From NCBI RefSeq assembly GCF_014648775.1, contig NZ_BMRT01000008.1, positions 124,001-188,000 on the forward strand: a stretch of DNA of 64,000 nt. The letters run 5' to 3'. Position numbers and translations under genes: made by a program. How positions within the stretch are numbered: the first letter of the stretch is position 1; every line of letters starts with the position of its first letter. Below, piece after piece: positions 62,978-64,000 of the stretch. Origin of the DNA: Streptomyces abikoensis. Lineage in GTDB: Bacteria; Actinomycetota; Actinomycetes; Streptomycetales; Streptomycetaceae. Under the pieces are notes generated by a model that did no database searches, had not been told where the DNA came from, and worked only from the letters and a program-made list of their open reading frames with translations.

Positions 62978-64000
62978 TTATCGTCCGCCCCACCACTTCT
63001 TCAGGACCTTCTCCGCCGGCTTTCCGTGCGGCGTGTACGCCAGCCGTTTCGCGGTCTCGCCGCTGTCCGGCCAGTCGTCCCACATCCACCAGCACACACC
63101 CGCCCACCAGGGCTTGCCGTCGAAGGCGGCGAACAGGGCCTCGTAGGCGGCCGCCTGCTCGGCCTCGCCGTCGCGCTTGCTGACGGTCCAGGAGTACGGG
63201 GCCGTGGTCGTGCCGCGCTGGCTGACGTAGCCGGCCTCGGTGAAGAGGATCTTCCGGTGCTGCCGGTCCGAGAACGCGGCGAGCTCGTCCACGATGGGCC
63301 GCCAGGCGTCCCGCAGCCGGGCCGCGTCGGTGGTGGCCTTGTCGGCCAGCGGCCAGTAGGCGTCGATGCCGATGACGTCGAGGTCCTTCCAGAAGGGGAT
63401 CTTCTGGTACTCGTCGTAGTTGGCGGCGTACGTCAGCGGGCCCTTGTAGTGCTCGCGGATCGCGGCGATGGTCCTCCCCCAGTGCTCGCCGTCCTGCGAG
63501 GTGCCCGCGAGCTCGGTGCCGACCGAGAGCTGCTCGACACCGTTGTCGGCGGCCAGTTGGGCGTAGTGGGTGATGAAGCGTCCGTACGCCGTGAACCAGG
63601 CGTCCCGGTCCTTGGGCTTGATCTCGGCGCGGTCGCCGCCCTTGGTCAGGTCGACATGGGGCTTGACCATGGTCTTCAGCCCGGCGTCGTGCGCGAGCCG
63701 GATGATGTGCCGCAGGCTGTCGTCGCTCGCCGTCTCGCCGGTGGTGCGCATGGCCGAGTCGGTGACGCGGTCCTGGTACCAGGTGGGGGTGAAGGTCACC
63801 CACCGGGTGCCGGTGGCGGCGATCTGCCGAAGATACGTTTCCGCCTGGGGGCGGGAGTAGTCGTCGGTGTTCCACGAGGGGAGCGTCATGCCCCGCAACC
63901 CGCTCACCTTCCTGTCGTCGGGCCGGCCGTTCCGGTCGCTCGCGGAGGGGCCGGGGCTGGGGTCCTCGCCGCCGGACGACGAGCATCCGGCGACGAGGAG
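62978..64000 (-). CDS. GH113-like glycoside hydrolase lipoprotein (N-terminus beyond window)
   Basis: At least 340 residues are visible; the start lies beyond the right edge. The in-frame sequence at the edge, LLVAGCSSSGGEDPSPGPS, is a lipobox, so the true N-terminus is only a short signal peptide away. The TIM-barrel resembles GH113 beta-1,4-mannanases: RGMTLPSWNTDDYSRP, WVTFTPTWYQDRV, GLKTMVKPHVDL, QLSVGTELAG (putative acid/base Glu), VIGIDAYWPL, ILFTEAGYVSQRG (putative nucleophile Glu) and GVCWWMWDDWPDSGE. It is probably surface-anchored. An internal GTG at 63905-63907 is not the start because the lipobox is upstream. The substrate is not certain. Confidence 0.88.
   Translation of the reverse strand, partial: LLVAGCSSSGGEDPSPGPSASDRNGRPDDRKVSGLRGMTLPSWNTDDYSRPQAETYLRQIAATGTRWVTFTPTWYQDRVTDSAMRTTGETASDDSLRHIIRLAHDAGLKTMVKPHVDLTKGGDRAEIKPKDRDAWFTAYGRFITHYAQLAADNGVEQLSVGTELAGTSQDGEHWGRTIAAIREHYKGPLTYAANYDEYQKIPFWKDLDVIGIDAYWPLADKATTDAARLRDAWRPIVDELAAFSDRQHRKILFTEAGYVSQRGTTTAPYSWTVSKRDGEAEQAAAYEALFAAFDGKPWWAGVCWWMWDDWPDSGETAKRLAYTPHGKPAEKVLKKWWGGR

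Overview
The window looks like core chromosome of a Streptomyces-type actinomycete. It has very high G+C with strong third-position bias, many GTG starts, TANNNT -10 boxes lying right against start codons, Tat and lipobox export signals, a four-domain actinobacterial S1 gene, an ANTAR regulator, and housekeeping genes (uvrB, coaE, rpsA, polA, liv, pyk) in an order that, from memory, follows the S. coelicolor chromosome around SCO1966-SCO2020.

Layout. 1-3.7 kb: tellurium-resistance family genes (terC partial, a large TerD-domain protein, terD). 3.9-8.3 kb: DNA repair (uvrB, ogt-type methyltransferase) around a secreted glycerophosphodiesterase. 8.3-9.8 kb: a small type VII secretion-like substrate cassette. 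10.6-14.1 kb: coaE, a PAC2 protein and rpsA with a clear promoter and long leader. 14.4-25 kb: methyltransferase, hrpB, DUF3068 operon, polA, an FdhF/YdeP-like molybdopterin enzyme and a hotdog thioesterase. 25.4-31 kb: a complete five-gene branched-chain amino-acid ABC transporter, converging on an ANTAR response regulator. 31.8-34.2 kb: tRNA-Leu(CAA), an HTH plus double-LAGLIDADG protein, and pyruvate kinase. 34.4-39.7 kb: SIMPL protein, Tat-exported 5'-nucleotidase, an orphan siderophore-type N-hydroxylase, a lone ATP-synthase-b-like protein and chorismate mutase. 39.7-45.7 kb: AraC regulator, GH35 beta-galactosidase and exported GH101 endo-alpha-N-acetylgalactosaminidase, plausibly an O-glycan-degrading unit.

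The most notable region is 46167-55490. A 9324-bp integrative element has split a VOC (glyoxalase-fold) gene: the 5' 115 codons lie at 45822-46166 and the missing 3' end (DPAGHPFCLC..., stop at 55548-55550) lies beyond the element. The shared core is GACCC, and joining the element ends regenerates a 54-bp dyad-symmetric attP. The element carries a large serine integrase next to attR, a DUF3631-type ATPase, a one-gene fusion of HK97-type prohead protease and major capsid protein, an HNH-like protein, a small Zn-finger protein, a divergent XRE regulator with a leaderless promoter, and unrecognised cargo near attL. It has no visible portal, large terminase or tail gene. This is what a capsid-encoding phage satellite would look like.

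55.5-64 kb: a lectin-bearing S1 protease homologue that has lost its catalytic His, an MBL hydrolase, a NarL-type two-component system, a cell-surface protein, an intact trypsin, an HExxH zinc protein and a GH113-like lipoprotein cut by the right edge. All calls come from reading the sequence and family knowledge; no searches were run.
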